A stretch of DNA of 64,000 nucleotides from Osmia lignaria lignaria (taxonomy: Eukaryota; Arthropoda; Insecta; Hymenoptera; Megachilidae): contig NC_135041.1 in NCBI RefSeq assembly GCF_051020975.1, forward strand, positions 3,484,256 through 3,548,255. The letters are read 5' to 3'. Below the pieces are notes generated by a model that was given only the letters and a program-made list of their open reading frames with translations, had not been told where the DNA came from and ran no database searches. Both the position numbers and the translations under genes were made by a program. Below, in pieces: positions 1-9,970 of this stretch. Within the stretch, counting starts at the first letter, position 1. Each line of letters begins with the position of its first letter.

Positions 1-271
1 GGTATTTACTATTTGCACTTAAATGTGTTCAAATATCATAAATAGTTTCCGAGAAAAAAAATAGTAAAGTTCTGGGGATTTACCCTTATATCTCCCTTCT
101 CAGAGGGGGTAAAGGGTTGAAATTGCACACAATTGTTGTTTAGGCAAACAACATTGTTGTTGGGGCCGATTCACTATGCTTATAAGATTAGACCCTTTAT
201 CGTCTTCTCTGATTCTTTTTCCACAATAGTAAAATGTCCAGATTTCAGGCAGATCACCGAAATGTTGATAA

Positions 272-823
272 ATGAAGGGAAACAATAATTATTGCTTGTG
301 TAACGTCCCGCTAACTTGGATACCCGCCCATATAGGTATTTACGGTAACGAAATGGCCGACTTTGGGGCTAAAATGGCTACCATCCTGCGCCCAAACAAT
401 CACCCCATTTATAATTCATCTTTGGACATCACCAAACATATAGGATCCTTATGCAAGCTTGAGTGGAACTGGTCATGGAAGAATTACAAAACTAGCCCTC
501 TCCACAAGTCAATCAAAAACTTTTATGATCTCAAAACTAATACAGAATTTAACAGGAAACAACAAGTGGCAATAACACGGATCAGATCGGGGCACACTCG
601 ATTAACACACACGTACATCTTGAATAATGGACCGCGTAAGGTATGTAAATTATGCGACGTCCCGCTTTTGATTGATCACATTATCACTAAATGTGATAAA
701 TACAACCTAGAAAGGCTGAAACTAAACATTAAGGACGACCTGAGGAAAACACTTGTCTCAGTTAAGTACCAGGACACAATAATCACATTCTGCAACAACA
801 TAGGAATTCTTAGCAGTTTATGA
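272..823 (+). pseudogene. LINE ORF2 C-terminus: RNase H tail plus CCHC-like region
   Basis: The 183-residue open frame is the C-terminal end of a LINE polyprotein. Residues about 14-32 read LTWIPAHIGIYGNEMADFGA, the conserved last RNase H block with its catalytic Asp in the NEMAD motif. Residues about 98-135 carry the RIRSGHTRLTH block followed by CKLC, DHII and a Cys, the usual C-terminal Cys/His motif of RNase H-bearing LINEs. The frame stays open to its stop at 821-823, but endonuclease and reverse transcriptase are absent, so the copy cannot be autonomous. The listed ATG is just the first in frame; the true protein began far upstream of the truncation. Confidence 0.8.
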
Positions 824-1080
824 TAAACAACTGAGGATAAATATCGACACGCCACTCACCGGATTAATCAACCTTATGTTCATTATACCTATACTAGAGT
901 TATACTTATTTATATTTATATCTATGTTTATATTATGTTTATATTTATATTATATGTATTATTTACTACTCATTTATGGTTATTATGTACCATTAACATT
1001 GTAAGTCTGACGGGCTAAGTCGCTAATGACCCTCGTTGTCAATGCGACTTTAAAATTAAAATAAATAAATAAATAAATAA
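285..1080 (+). mobile_element. 5'-truncated LINE (RNase H-bearing) 3' end
   Basis: This is the 3' part of a non-LTR retrotransposon: the end of the RNase H domain, a C-terminal Cys/His region, an AT-rich 3' UTR and a tail of (AAAT)n repeats at about 1055-1080. Recognisable LINE coding starts abruptly near 285-300, so the copy is 5'-truncated, as is usual for target-primed insertion. Immediately downstream a MITE begins at about 1096. RNase H places it in the I/R1/Jockey-like group; the clade is not resolved. No clear target-site duplication was found. Confidence 0.8.
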
Positions 1081-1095
1081 AGATCAGGAAGAACA

Positions 1096-1551
1096 TATAC
1101 AAGATGTCTCATTTTAATTTTTACACGCGATCTTTTCGAAAAATATTCATTTTTCGAAAAAAGTGTTTAAACGAAACATACTCTGTCCGAAGGGGGACAT
1201 GCAATGGTGGACACTGTTTATTTCTACATGGAGGCGCCTCCGAGATTTGAAGGTGACCTTTATTTTTTTTACGTTAGACACATAGCTTAGCTCAAGATGA
1301 ATCCATTGATCTTCAATATGTTGACCTTGAAATGTCATTCAAGGTTATTTCAATGGTTTGAAGTTTTCTTACACTCCGCGTACAGAAAATGTTTCTTATC
1401 TTCTAAATTCAAAAAGATGACCTTGAACATTAATGCAACACTGGATTCTATCCCGAAATGACAGTTCCACTTGTTCTAAAGTTTGTCTGGTAATTTGTCT
1501 GCAAGCATTTACTATTCGAGTGTAAAGATTAAAATGAGACACCCTGTATAT
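1096..1551. mobile_element. MITE with about 30-bp TIRs (GTGTCTCATTTTAAT type)
   Basis: The left end (1096-1126) and the reverse complement of the right end (1520-1551) share a core TGTCTCATTTTAAT, with TATACA-type outer bases. The right end has the ACACCCTGTATA form seen throughout the window; the left end has decayed to ACAAGATGTC. The interior (about 455 bp in all) has no transposase motif. This is a non-autonomous DNA element with probable TA target duplication. Confidence 0.65.
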
Positions 1552-1612
1552 CAAGTATTGAATCAATTTCTAAAATAGTTCCCACTTATTACAGCATACG
1601 CTGTATAATGTT

Positions 1613-1714
1613 AGAGAGAGAGAGAGAGAGAGAGAGAGCAGAAGGAGGGGCAAGAGGGGGAAAAATACGGCGGAAGGGCGGGAGGGAGGGAGGAAAGTGA
1701 GAAAGAGAGAGAGA
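1613..1714. repeat. (AG)n microsatellite and purine tract
   Basis: About 13 AG dinucleotides at 1613-1638, then a strand-asymmetric purine-rich stretch (GGAGGGGCAAGAGGGGG and similar) to about 1714. This is a simple-sequence repeat. Confidence 0.95.
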
Positions 1715-3085
1715 ATATTGCGTATGTCAATTAGGTGATTTCCTTTGTTAGTATGTATCTATTGAATTCTCATCCACTTATGTGCCAAGATGATAATAAA
1801 TTATGCAATTTATTATCTGTTAAAATTTATAGTTTTTAGTCTATAATACAGTTTTTGGAACATCGTTGAAAGAGAATTATGAGGTATTATTCCTCATATA
1901 TTTAATGTAGGTTTCTCATTTTCAACCTTAAAGGCTTGTTTTACTTCTTGAATATAAAATTTTACTGCGAATATTATTTCCTTTTATTCAGGTCATAACA
2001 GAAAGAAGGAGAGAGCAGAATACATACTTGTTTAATAGCCTTTGCATATTTTGGATAACGTGTTATTAAACAAGCTATATATATGTTATAAATAATAAAA
2101 GGAGAAAAAAAACAAGCCGAAGAGAAATAAAATATCAATTAGAACATTTTTTTTATTTATTACGATTAAATTGAACGATGCGCGGATAATATCCTTCGTT
2201 CAATCCGCAATAATTTTTGCTCTATACATCGCAAACGTGATGCAACGCTATGACTGTGAAGTAGAGATCGATAAATCGCTATTATCCTTTTTCATGCAAT
2301 ATAAAATCCATTCTGATCACTGAAAGCACCATCTTTGTAAAAGCTCCAATTATTGGAATCAAAGCTGGAGTTGTTTACAACTGAAGTCCTATGGCTGCAT
2401 GAAAGCAGTTTTTCACTACGAATTTCAGCATTAATATCAACGTTATATTGTTGAATCCGATTTAAAGAAAAATTGATTTACCATAGATTTTCGTCGATCG
2501 ATTCTCATCCAGGCATAAGTCGGTGACGAAATAGAGGTTGAGCTAGGAAATTATAACGCATAGTGTAGTGTTTTAAAATAGCCATTTAACCTTTAAAATC
2601 GATATTTCAACTTAGAAGTATATTAATTATTTAGAATAAGTAAGATTATTAAAGATCACGTCTTTTTTAAATTATTTTCTAGATAAATTCGAAATATTCA
2701 AAATGAAAACTGAGTTATTTGCTACAAAAACAAAGATTTAAAAACTGAACCATAAATATCTTCTTTAAAATTGTCATTTCAATTTTAAAATAAATTTTAA
2801 ATGAGCTAAATATAATTTCCAACATCTTGTAAGGACAAGCTGTAGCAACTGCGAAAAATTTAAAGAATTTTACAATTTTTCTGCACACTTCTAGAAAGGA
2901 AGATTTTGTGTGCTGAACATCGACTGTAATTAAATCAGCTAAAGGGATTAAAAAATAAAGAGTTTGAAGATGAACTGTTATGTAGCTGGATCGATGTGCG
3001 ACATGTTGATCAGTGGTGGTGCGCCGATTCATATGTATCGATTCGTATAGTTTCTGTTCGGTTAGATACGTTTTGTCTACGCCAT
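1715..3085. other. AT-rich DNA without identifiable gene
   Basis: AT-rich sequence with short random open frames on both strands that lack recognisable motifs. No repeat structure was seen other than homopolymer runs. Confidence 0.5.
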
Positions 3086-3089
3086 GAGT

Positions 3090-3600
3090 CGACACGTGCG
3101 TTCTTGTTCTTCTTAGTATCCTATAATGTTAAATTAGTTATTCATATAAAATATATACATAGATTTACCTCAAAAAGTGTTCTTTTCATTGACCCGAAAA
3201 ACCTAACATGAACAAAGTTCTTTTTTTTTTTTCTTTTTTTCGAAATATTTTAAGCGTCAGACAGAAACCCCCATCTAACGGGTAAACTAACGAAATTCCG
3301 CGACTAACGAGATCGCGAAATATCGGCGAAAGGGGGGGAGAGCGACATTCGACAAAGGGCCGTCGAGCTGTGTACATACGTGCGAGCGAACAGATTCATA
3401 AGTGCGAACGAAGGACCGCTTCGCCTAGCCAAGATAAAATTTTGTACAAGGAAAATCGCATATGTATAAAAGGGAACTTATACAGAAAAGTATTATTGCG
3501 TTACATTTCATTTTGTTATACAAGAGAATAAACACTTGTCGAAGGAACGTACAAGGAGTGAAAATTAATTACGCTGATTCCCTACCACGTGGCGTCAGAA
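3090..3600 (+). other. Possible solo or degraded LTR
   Basis: A TATAAAAG box at about 3466, an AATAAA signal at about 3527 and a following TGGCGTCAGAAATTCT stretch (about 3589) resemble the promoter, polyadenylation signal and primer-binding end of a gypsy-type LTR. No second LTR, gag or pol was found nearby and the left border is undefined. This is a weak call resting on motif order only. Confidence 0.2.
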
Positions 3601-4470
3601 ATTCTTACAATATGTAGTTTTGGATGATTTTTCCACTTAAATATTTGAGAAAGATTAGCAATAACAATTAAGTAATATAAAACCATACAAATGTTTAGTT
3701 TTTTATGGTCAGACAATTGTTTTAAAACACTATACGACGTTTCATTTAAACAACTCGACGCGACTTGTAGATCGGGGCAGCGATGCACATGAACAAAACG
3801 AAAACAAACCCCATCGTCTCTCAGCAGAAACGGAAAAGGATGCTCTTTGTTCCTTTGACACACGGCCACGACCGTGTTAATTAATGCCACCGAATGGGAA
3901 CTTCGAACTTCACTGTCGTTCGAAGCTATGTGCATCAACACAATAAAACTAAAATTTCAGTTGTATTTTGCATTTACAATATTGCACTTTGTAATCTGTT
4001 TTAAGATTTGATTTCAATGCATTGTATACACCACTTGGACCCATTTTTTAATGCGGCCTTGACGGAAGTTTCAGGTCCTTATCTTTTCATAACAACTGTT
4101 TTAGCTATCAGATTTCATGTACAGCACTAAGCATGGTAGGCTTTCTCAAGAAAAATTGTAATACGCCTGTTCGGCCGCGAACGTATACTTTTGTCGCGAT
4201 CGAAGGAATTTTATGGCCTCAAGTGGCTCGACGCGTAGACAACCGTGAATAGCCCTATACTTCGAAATACGAGTCAAGGCAGGGCCTTTGTCTGTTAGTT
4301 TTCACTCGGATCGGTCCCAACGTAAACATGTGCATGTCGTAAATAACCTAACGATTTTTCATCACCTTTCACGACGAGTAAAGAGAGAAAGAATACTTTT
4401 TGAACACCACCCCTCTCATGTGGGGGTTCTCGGGCGATCAGCGCATATCATTTAGTCTTTCGTTGAGTCC
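3601..4470. other. Unassigned intergenic DNA
   Basis: No protein family, RNA or repeat structure recognised. Somewhat higher GC than the 1.7-3.1 kb stretch. Confidence 0.5.
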
Positions 4471-5138
4471 GTTAAGCCGAGTATCCACCTGTATCAAACG
4501 CCCGTATCGTATCACCGTTCCGAACCCTTTTGAATAGGCAGACGTTGCCTCGGACAATATTTCTTCGTTTCTTGAAAGAAACTCCTATAGGCGAGAAGTT
4601 TCGATTTCCTGCATGCTGTTTCTTTATTGTAATTGTCCTAACCATATCGTGTTTGGTATCATTTTAATCAGAAAAACGTCACAAATATCTTGGTAAAAGT
4701 TTTATAAGAAAAAAATGAAAAATAACAAAGTTCAGTCATTGCATTAAATTAGATTAAGTTCATAAATAATTTCATCGATTTTAAAATGAATCCAATAATA
4801 CTGCAAGATTTCAAATAAATTGAAACCCAAGTGACGGCATGAAACGCTATGTCAAGTGCAAACGCATAAACCTTTCCTTCGACACAACGGCAAAGAATCG
4901 ACAAATTTTTCGGATGGGTCCGTTGCCTCCGTTCCTTTGGAACGGCACGCAGCAAAACGAAACTCCTCGCCTGTAGTGGCCCAGTCCTATTGCCGAACCG
5001 TTTCTATCAAGAAACGAAGAAATATTGTCCGAGCCGTAGCACGCCGTGGCATGCAACGAGGCAACGTCTGCCTATTCAAAAGGGTTCGGAACGGTGATAC
5101 GATACGGGCGTTGGATACAGGTGGATACTCGGCTTTAC
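4471..5138. repeat. Interrupted inverted repeat, about 120-bp arms
   Basis: The left arm (4471-4588) is closely matched by the reverse complement of the right arm (5001-5138). The shared blocks include GAGTATCCACCTGTATC, CCCGTATCGTATCACCG and TAGGCAGACGTTGCCTCG. The right arm holds about 24 extra bases (around 5034-5060) missing from the left. The spacer of about 410 bp is unrelated to either arm. Several overlapping open frames here are by-products of the GC-rich arms. It could be the ends of an old DNA element or two copies of one element in opposite orientation. Confidence 0.75.
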
Positions 5139-5430
5139 AAGACGGATCGTTTATCGTGGAGTTCGTGGATCCAGTACAATACAGCGTGCACTTCGGGCAA
5201 TCATCGCGTATCGTATGATTCTATTACAAGTCGCGACGGTATCGTGATTAACATCATAACGTATCAACAAATTACGCAATCGTGCGTCCGTGATTCTCGA
5301 ATCACGCATAATGTAATCGGGCTCTATCAACTAGAACCAATCGAGATTCGCACTTCGGTGTTCGGAATCTCACGGAGAACCAGGTCACCCCAGGCCGTGT
5401 TCTAGCACGCACAAACGAATAACATTAAAT

Positions 5431-5563
5431 GCGGTCGTGACGACGACCCGTTGAGTTGGTTGCACCATCTAACCACTCTGGCTATACTTCGGCTCATCGT
5501 CGAATCACGCGGTCGCCTACGACCCGTGGAGTAGTTGCATCACGTGTAACTGCTCTGATCATA
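5431..5563 (+). repeat. Two-copy diverged direct repeat
   Basis: The units at about 5431-5485 and 5510-5563 share the pattern GCGGTCG, ACGACCCGT, GAGT.GTTGCA and CTCTG.  They are imperfect direct copies about 75 bp apart. Function unknown. Confidence 0.5.
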
Positions 5564-6110
5564 AACATCTGTACAAACATGCCCTGCGCGAGCGAGTCAC
5601 TGTACTCCTCGCCAAGGTGACTCAATCGAGAGTCCGCTGAGATCGAATTCTCGCAGAAGCCAATCACACACAAACACATACATAATTCACATAGACTACC
5701 GCTATCAAGGGGTTTTTTATGCTGCAAGGCTTTTTCCCCATGATCGTGTCAATCGAGCCAATAAACATACATAATTCTTTCGGCTCAAATTTGTTTAATT
5801 CATTTATTAAAATATCCTCCTCCTCATTCATTACACAACGAATATTTTGAACTACGGGATTTCTCCATGTTGGAGAGATTTCGACGATACAAACTTTCCG
5901 TAAACTTTCCCGGATTTCCAAGAATTGCCCCCTTCTCCATAAAGCTTACCCCGATCCCTCTCATTGTCCCTTCTCCGTCTTAGGTCATCTGGGTTCGGTA
6001 GTTCGAGAATTCGCAGGTTCTTGGGCCTCATTGTAGGTCCCTCCTATCCGGACTCTCGCTTTTCTCCGTAGGCAGTTCCAAGGAGAATGACGATGTAAAG
6101 AAGATTTCAT
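5564..6110. other. Unassigned DNA
   Basis: No coding motif, RNA or repeat recognised between the small direct repeat and the interrupted MITE. Confidence 0.4.
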
Positions 6111-6245
6111 ATACACAGGATGTCCTATTTGTATTGAACCACGCCACCACGAATACACAGAACTGCATTTATTTCCTTCAAATGCAATATACAGTGTGTA
6201 ATAGTTTTTATAAACTATTTAACTTAAAAATGTAAATATACAGCT
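6111..6245. mobile_element. Left part of MITE interrupted by copia
   Basis: ACACAGGATGTCCTATTT at 6113 matches, in inverted orientation, AAATAGAGCACCCTGTAC at about 9333-9350 on the far side of the copia element. The two are therefore the ends of one older MITE into which the LTR element inserted. There is no coding content in either half. Confidence 0.6.
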
Positions 6246-6412
6246 TGTTAGTATAGTGCGATACAATGTTGATACCACTTGTAAGAGTGAGAATTTTGGC
6301 AGCGCTGTCTGAAAAAACCGTTAATACTAAAGACGTACGCGTGCAATAAAAACGATACCTGAAAATCGTGTTAAGATTCTTTATAAAATCTCTCTCTCAA
6401 TTAATACTGTGA
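6246..6412 (+). repeat. Copia 5' LTR
   Basis: Starts TGTTAG; the first 83 bp match the 3' copy at 9219. The 3' border is uncertain; CTGTGACA ending near 6412 followed shortly by TGGTATCG, a possible primer-binding site, is the best guess. Confidence 0.65.
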
Positions 6413-6582
6413 CAGAAAATAATGGTATCGCTATTTGTGATAAAGAGTCAGTAAAGGTAATTCACAATGGAGAAATAATTCGTTGGAGGTGCAGTTGTAA
6501 TGGAAGGAAAAAAACAAGCTAAGGACTCTGGAAAATTGACATGAAGAAGCAACACTCAGAAGAAGCCTTGTTGACACTTAAA

Positions 6583-6637
6583 GAAAAGGTCATTCAATGG
6601 CATAATAAATTGGGTCACATGAATTTTAGTGATCTAA
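6583..6637 (+). pseudogene. Copia GAG-pre-integrase remnant
   Basis: Translation gives VIQWHNKLGHMNFSDL, the conserved H-x4-H block of the copia pre-integrase/integrase zinc-binding region. It is cut directly after this block by the palindromic insertion at 6638. The two Cys residues of the HHCC finger are not found on the other side, so that part was lost. Confidence 0.75.
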
Positions 6638-7067
6638 CAAGGGACATTACCCAATCGACACACGCTGATTTTGATGCCCTTTGAGTATGATAAAGAACTC
6701 AAAAAAATATTTGACACGTATTTTTTTTAATCGGCAATCGTCCATGCTGAAGGGGTGAGAAAAATGACAAAATAAGATTATTTTTCAATATATTTTTTAA
6801 ACAAATAAATTTATCAAAAAGGTGGCTGCATAGAAAAATTTGCTGATCAAAAACACACAAATTCCATTTTAAATTTTTCGCCTACACCTAATAGTTCCTG
6901 AGATATTCAAGAAAATATGTTTTCGAACCCCAACTTTGAGGGCTATTTTCACCCCTTCAGCATGGACGATTGCCGATAAAAAAATACGTGTCAAATATTT
7001 TTTTGAGTTCTATATCATTCTCAAAGGGCATAAAAATCGGCGTGTGTCGATTGGGTAATGTCCCTTG
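6638..7067. mobile_element. 430-bp palindromic element, CAAGGG termini, TAA TSD
   Basis: The arms at 6638-6757 and about 6950-7067 are reverse complements over about 120 bp with few mismatches. Termini are CAAGGGAC...GTCCCTTG, flanked on both sides by TAA (6635-6637 and 7068-7070). The loop of about 190 bp is non-coding. It interrupts copia pol. The terminal sequence and TAA target duplication match the larger element at 22267-23167, so both probably use the same transposition machinery. A TAA target fits PIF/Harbinger elements best, but no transposase is visible. Confidence 0.75.
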
Positions 7068-7083
7068 TAAGTAAGAAAAATTG

Positions 7084-7596
7084 TTCACACAGATGTGTGA
7101 ACATCTGCAATGTAAAATATCTCCAATGACGCACAACAACGAAGAATAGTTTTTGACTGCAATAGATGATTACACCCACTTCCTGAAAGTCTACCTGCTT
7201 CATACAAAACGAGAAACTGAAGAATATTTGAAACAATACCTTTTGGAAGAGGAAGCCCACTTCAACTTGAAAACGGAAAAGATAAGCTGTGACAGAGGTG
7301 GTGAGTTTAGCAGTAATGAATTCAAACTCTGGTATAAGAACAGAGGTACTGTTATTGAGTATACAATAAACGACACCCCACAGCAAAATGGAAGAGCTGA
7401 GAAAATAAACCACACCTTGATGAATAAGGTTCGTGCCATGCTGCATGCGTCCAAGTTTGAAAATAAGTGTTGGGGTTTTTCTGTGCAAACTACTGCATAC
7501 CTGTTGAACAGGAGTATCACGAAAACAGTTGATGTCACCCCTTATGAGATGTGGAACGGAAGAAAACTTAACCTAACAGGACTGGAAGAATTTTGA
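7084..7596 (+). pseudogene. Copia integrase core remnant
   Basis: This encodes the copia-type integrase core that joins element cDNA to the genome. A frameshifted VHTDV block lies at about 7084. From 7153 the frame reads LTAIDDYTHFLKVYLL (first catalytic Asp), then SCDRGGEFSS (second Asp), then QQNGRAEKIN (catalytic Glu), a full D,D,E triad in copia context. It continues to the conserved C-terminal TPYEMWNGRKL region and ends at a stop at 7594-7596. In-frame stops and a frameshift separate it from the upstream GAG-pre-integrase block, so no polyprotein can be made. The long minus-strand frames here are antisense shadows. Confidence 0.85.
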
Positions 7597-7873
7597 CAGA
7601 TCGTTTACACAAAAAATCTTAGTTACCTAAAGAAACTAGACCCTCGAAGTCAGAAGGGTATTTTCATTGGCTATTCTGTAAATGGTTACAGGATTTTGAA
7701 TCCCTTAAACCTAACAACATATATTTGAAGAGATGTTAAATTTACCAAGAAGTTTGAAGAGGTGACAACAAGAGGACCTGTTTTGACAGTGGAAAATATA
7801 CATCTTGAAAATGAAAATGAAGATAATGAGGATGAAGACCAAAACAATCTAGAAGAACAGGATGATCTAAACT
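7597..7873 (+). pseudogene. Copia integrase-RT linker
   Basis: Acidic, low-complexity coding remnant (ENENEDNEDEDQNNLEEQ at about 7808-7860) typical of the spacer between integrase and RT in copia polyproteins. Reading is split between frames. Confidence 0.55.
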
Positions 7874-8476
7874 ATGGAGTGGAATACACAGAAGATGAAG
7901 GAAATCAAGAACATGTACAAGAAATTTCAGCCAAGACAAAGAAAATTTCCACGACACTTTGAAAATTATGAAGTGCCAGACACATACAGATCAAGACACG
8001 AGGCATTTCTCACATTAGAAGAAATAGACATCTCATATGTTGATTGCAGATCTGGCGATGAAAAAGGAAAATGGCAAGAGGCAATAAATGAAGAAAAACT
8101 ATCTTTGAAGAAAAATTGTGTCTGGGAGCTGGTTGATGAAAAGCGAGCAGCAGGTAAACAGATCATCACGAGCCGATGGGTTTTTAAGAAGAAAGACAAC
8201 GGAATATATAGGGCACGACTTGTTGCTAGAGGATGTCAGCAGAAGAAAAACTGTTTGGATTTTGCAAACATCTACAGCTCAGTTGTTCAAGTTACTACCC
8301 TAAGATTGCTGTTCGCTCTCGCGGCTCAAGAAAACTATAACATCATCACGTATGATGTGAAGACAGCCTTCCTGAATGGGGAATTGGACAGTGAAATTTT
8401 TATGCAAGTGCCTGAAGGCTACAGTGAACTAGGCAAAGTATGCCTACTCAAAAAGGCCCTCTATGGGCCTTCATAA
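7874..8476 (+). pseudogene. Copia reverse transcriptase, N-terminal half
   Basis: RT_copia (RVT_2 type) remnant. Visible blocks are WQEAINEEKLSL, then VWELVDEKR, SRWVFKKKDNG, ARLVARGCQQK, and TYDVKTAFLNGELDSEIFMQ with the first catalytic Asp. It ends in KVCLLKKALYGPS then a stop. A normal copia RT continues through LKQA and the YVDD active site; both are absent because the coding strand breaks into an inverted duplication at about 8470. The domain is therefore catalytically dead. Confidence 0.85.
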
Positions 8477-8558
8477 GTGTAACCAAAGTTGGTTATGCGA
8501 AGCCTGTCTTAGCCCATAGAGACCCTTTTTGAGTAGGCATACTTTGCCTGGTTCACTG
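8422..8558. repeat. Inverted duplication inside copia RT (hairpin)
   Basis: The RT segment encoding GKVCLLKK.LYG on the plus strand (8422-8482) is repeated inverted at about 8490-8558, where the minus strand encodes GKVCLLKKGLYGLRQAS. The centre is a small palindrome (AACCAAAGTTGGTT at about 8480-8494). The minus-strand copy keeps RQAS residues lost from the plus strand. It lies exactly where the YVDD region should be. Confidence 0.85.
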
Positions 8559-8575
8559 TCTGGAGTCACATGGAC

Positions 8576-8800
8576 TGATTCCATTGAAAACCGACCAGGA
8601 TTCCATTGAAAACCGACGTATTCAAGCCTATTCCGACTCTGATTATGCAGGGGATCCAAAAACAAGGAGGAGTACTACAGGTTACATCATCTTGTTTGGT
8701 GGGGCTACAATATCCTGGTGTTCAAGAAAACAGAAGATTGTTGCCCTCTTTACCACTGAGGCTAAATATTATACATTGAAGCAGCCCAGTGTGTGAAGGA
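8576..8800 (+). pseudogene. Copia RNase H, first part
   Basis: Frame reading AYSDSDYAGDPKTRRSTTGY then SWCSRKQKIVALFTTEAKYY, the copia RNase H signature with the first catalytic Asp (SDSDYAGD) and Glu (TEAKY). A short tandem duplication of about 22 bp (GATTCCATTGAAAACCGAC, at 8576 and 8598) precedes it. The open frame stops at 8796 and coding continues in another frame. Confidence 0.85.
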
Positions 8801-9008
8801 GATGAAATACCTTAAGACTGTGCTAAAAGAACTCACCGACTTCAAGATTGACATAAGTTTGAATTTTGACAACCAGTCAGCAATAAAAATGATTGAGTCT
8901 GGTCAAATATCAAGGAACAGCAAACATATTGAAGTCAGATATCATTTCATTGCTGATGAGATGAAGAAAGGATGGTTTGATTTGCGCTACTATCCAACTG
9001 GTAAATAA
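8793..9008 (+). pseudogene. Copia RNase H, C-terminal part
   Basis: Continues the RNase H after a frameshift: VKEMKYLKTVLKEL, then FDNQSAIKMIESG (third catalytic Asp) and NSKHIEVRYHFIADEM, ending LRYYPTGK and a stop. The following bases still encode the usual LADLLTKPL-like end, so the stop is a mutation. Order and spacing match copia pol. Confidence 0.85.
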
Positions 9009-9218
9009 CTGGCAGATCTGTTGACGAAACCACTATCAGCTGTGAAGTTCTATTACTTCAAGAATATGTTAACAAAAAGGTCATAAGAGTGTAATATCAT
9101 ATGAAGTACAAGATATTTTAATCAGTATTTTATATTTGTTGTTGCCAAAGAATGTTTATATGTATATGTTTTTGTGGTTTAATATTGTTAAAGCAAAATT
9201 TACACTCTTAAGGGAGTG

Positions 9219-9301
9219 TGTTAGTATAGTGTGATATAATGTTGGTACCACTTGTAAGAGTGCGAATTTTGGCAGCACTGTCTGAAAAAACCGTTAATAC
9301 T
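9219..9301 (+). repeat. Copia 3' LTR (truncated or diverged after 83 bp)
   Basis: Matches the 5' LTR from TGTTAG to GTTAATACT with 5 substitutions, then loses similarity. Preceded by AAGGGAG polypurine tract at 9210-9216. Confidence 0.75.
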
Positions 9302-9350
9302 TTAACCAATTAATACTAAACCGTTCACTTTAAATAGAGCACCCTGTACA
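9302..9350. mobile_element. Right part of MITE interrupted by copia
   Basis: Ends AAATAGAGCACCCTGTAC, the inverted partner of the left end at 6111-6130. Confidence 0.5.
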
Positions 9351-9592
9351 TAGGTCTGTGACTCCCCGCCACTAGTGTATGATCGTTCATGCAAGGAAAT
9401 TCGAACGAATATTTATTCTACTATTCATATTCCTTAATTATATACTCAATTTTATAATATTTAATAATTAAAGATTATATTATTTTTTTCTAAAATACTA
9501 TTAATAATAATTTCGTCAAAATTAAGATTTTAAGAATTTCTATTTCCTCTGTAACGTCATTTTCACAAGGGAAGCTTACTTTGCTGGATAAA
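9351..9592. other. AT-rich unassigned DNA
   Basis: No coding, RNA or repeat signal beyond AT richness. Confidence 0.4.
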
Positions 9593-9970
9593 GTTCCGAA
9601 TGTCTCTGGTCGCCGATCAAGATGAAATTTTGAGGAGGTGCGGGGACCCCAAATATAAAGTGGTATCTTCGGCTTTCTATTAGTTTCCGAGATATTAATT
9701 AAAAACTTTCGGTACAATACATAGAATTTTTCCTATACAGACGTAACTAACACAACCGTCTTCGCTGTAGTAGCTGTCATCGTCAAGTGCCGAACAGCCG
9801 TTGACACAGCGGAGGTTCCAACCTGACTATCTATAGGGTGTCCTATTCAAAACTTTGGAGATACGACGACCGTCGCAGCGTTGCCTGCTGCCGGGAGGTG
9901 GCTGAAAATTTATTTAGTTTAACCTAACCTACATATAAATCAAACGTGTTCAATTCCTTGAGAATTAGTA

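Larger units (their letters stand above)
6246..9301 (+). mobile_element. Decayed Ty1/copia LTR retrotransposon
   Basis: Both ends start TGTTAGTATAGTG (6246 and 9219). The second copy is preceded by a polypurine tract AAGGGAG, as expected for a 3' LTR. Between them, in copia order, are GAG-pre-integrase, integrase, reverse transcriptase and RNase H remnants. The gag region is essentially missing, the integrase zinc finger is lost, a 430-bp palindrome is inserted in pol, and the RT catalytic core is replaced by an inverted duplication. Over the shared 83 bp the LTRs differ at 5 sites, so the copy is not recent. Confidence 0.9.

Noticed and set aside
4749..5405. Overlapping open frames on both strands in the 4.7-5.4 kb GC-rich repeat
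   Set aside because: They arise from the inverted repeat and local GC; no domain, and frames conflict on both strands.
7021..7538. Long minus-strand frames of 112-155 codons
   Set aside because: Antisense shadows of the copia integrase and the palindrome.
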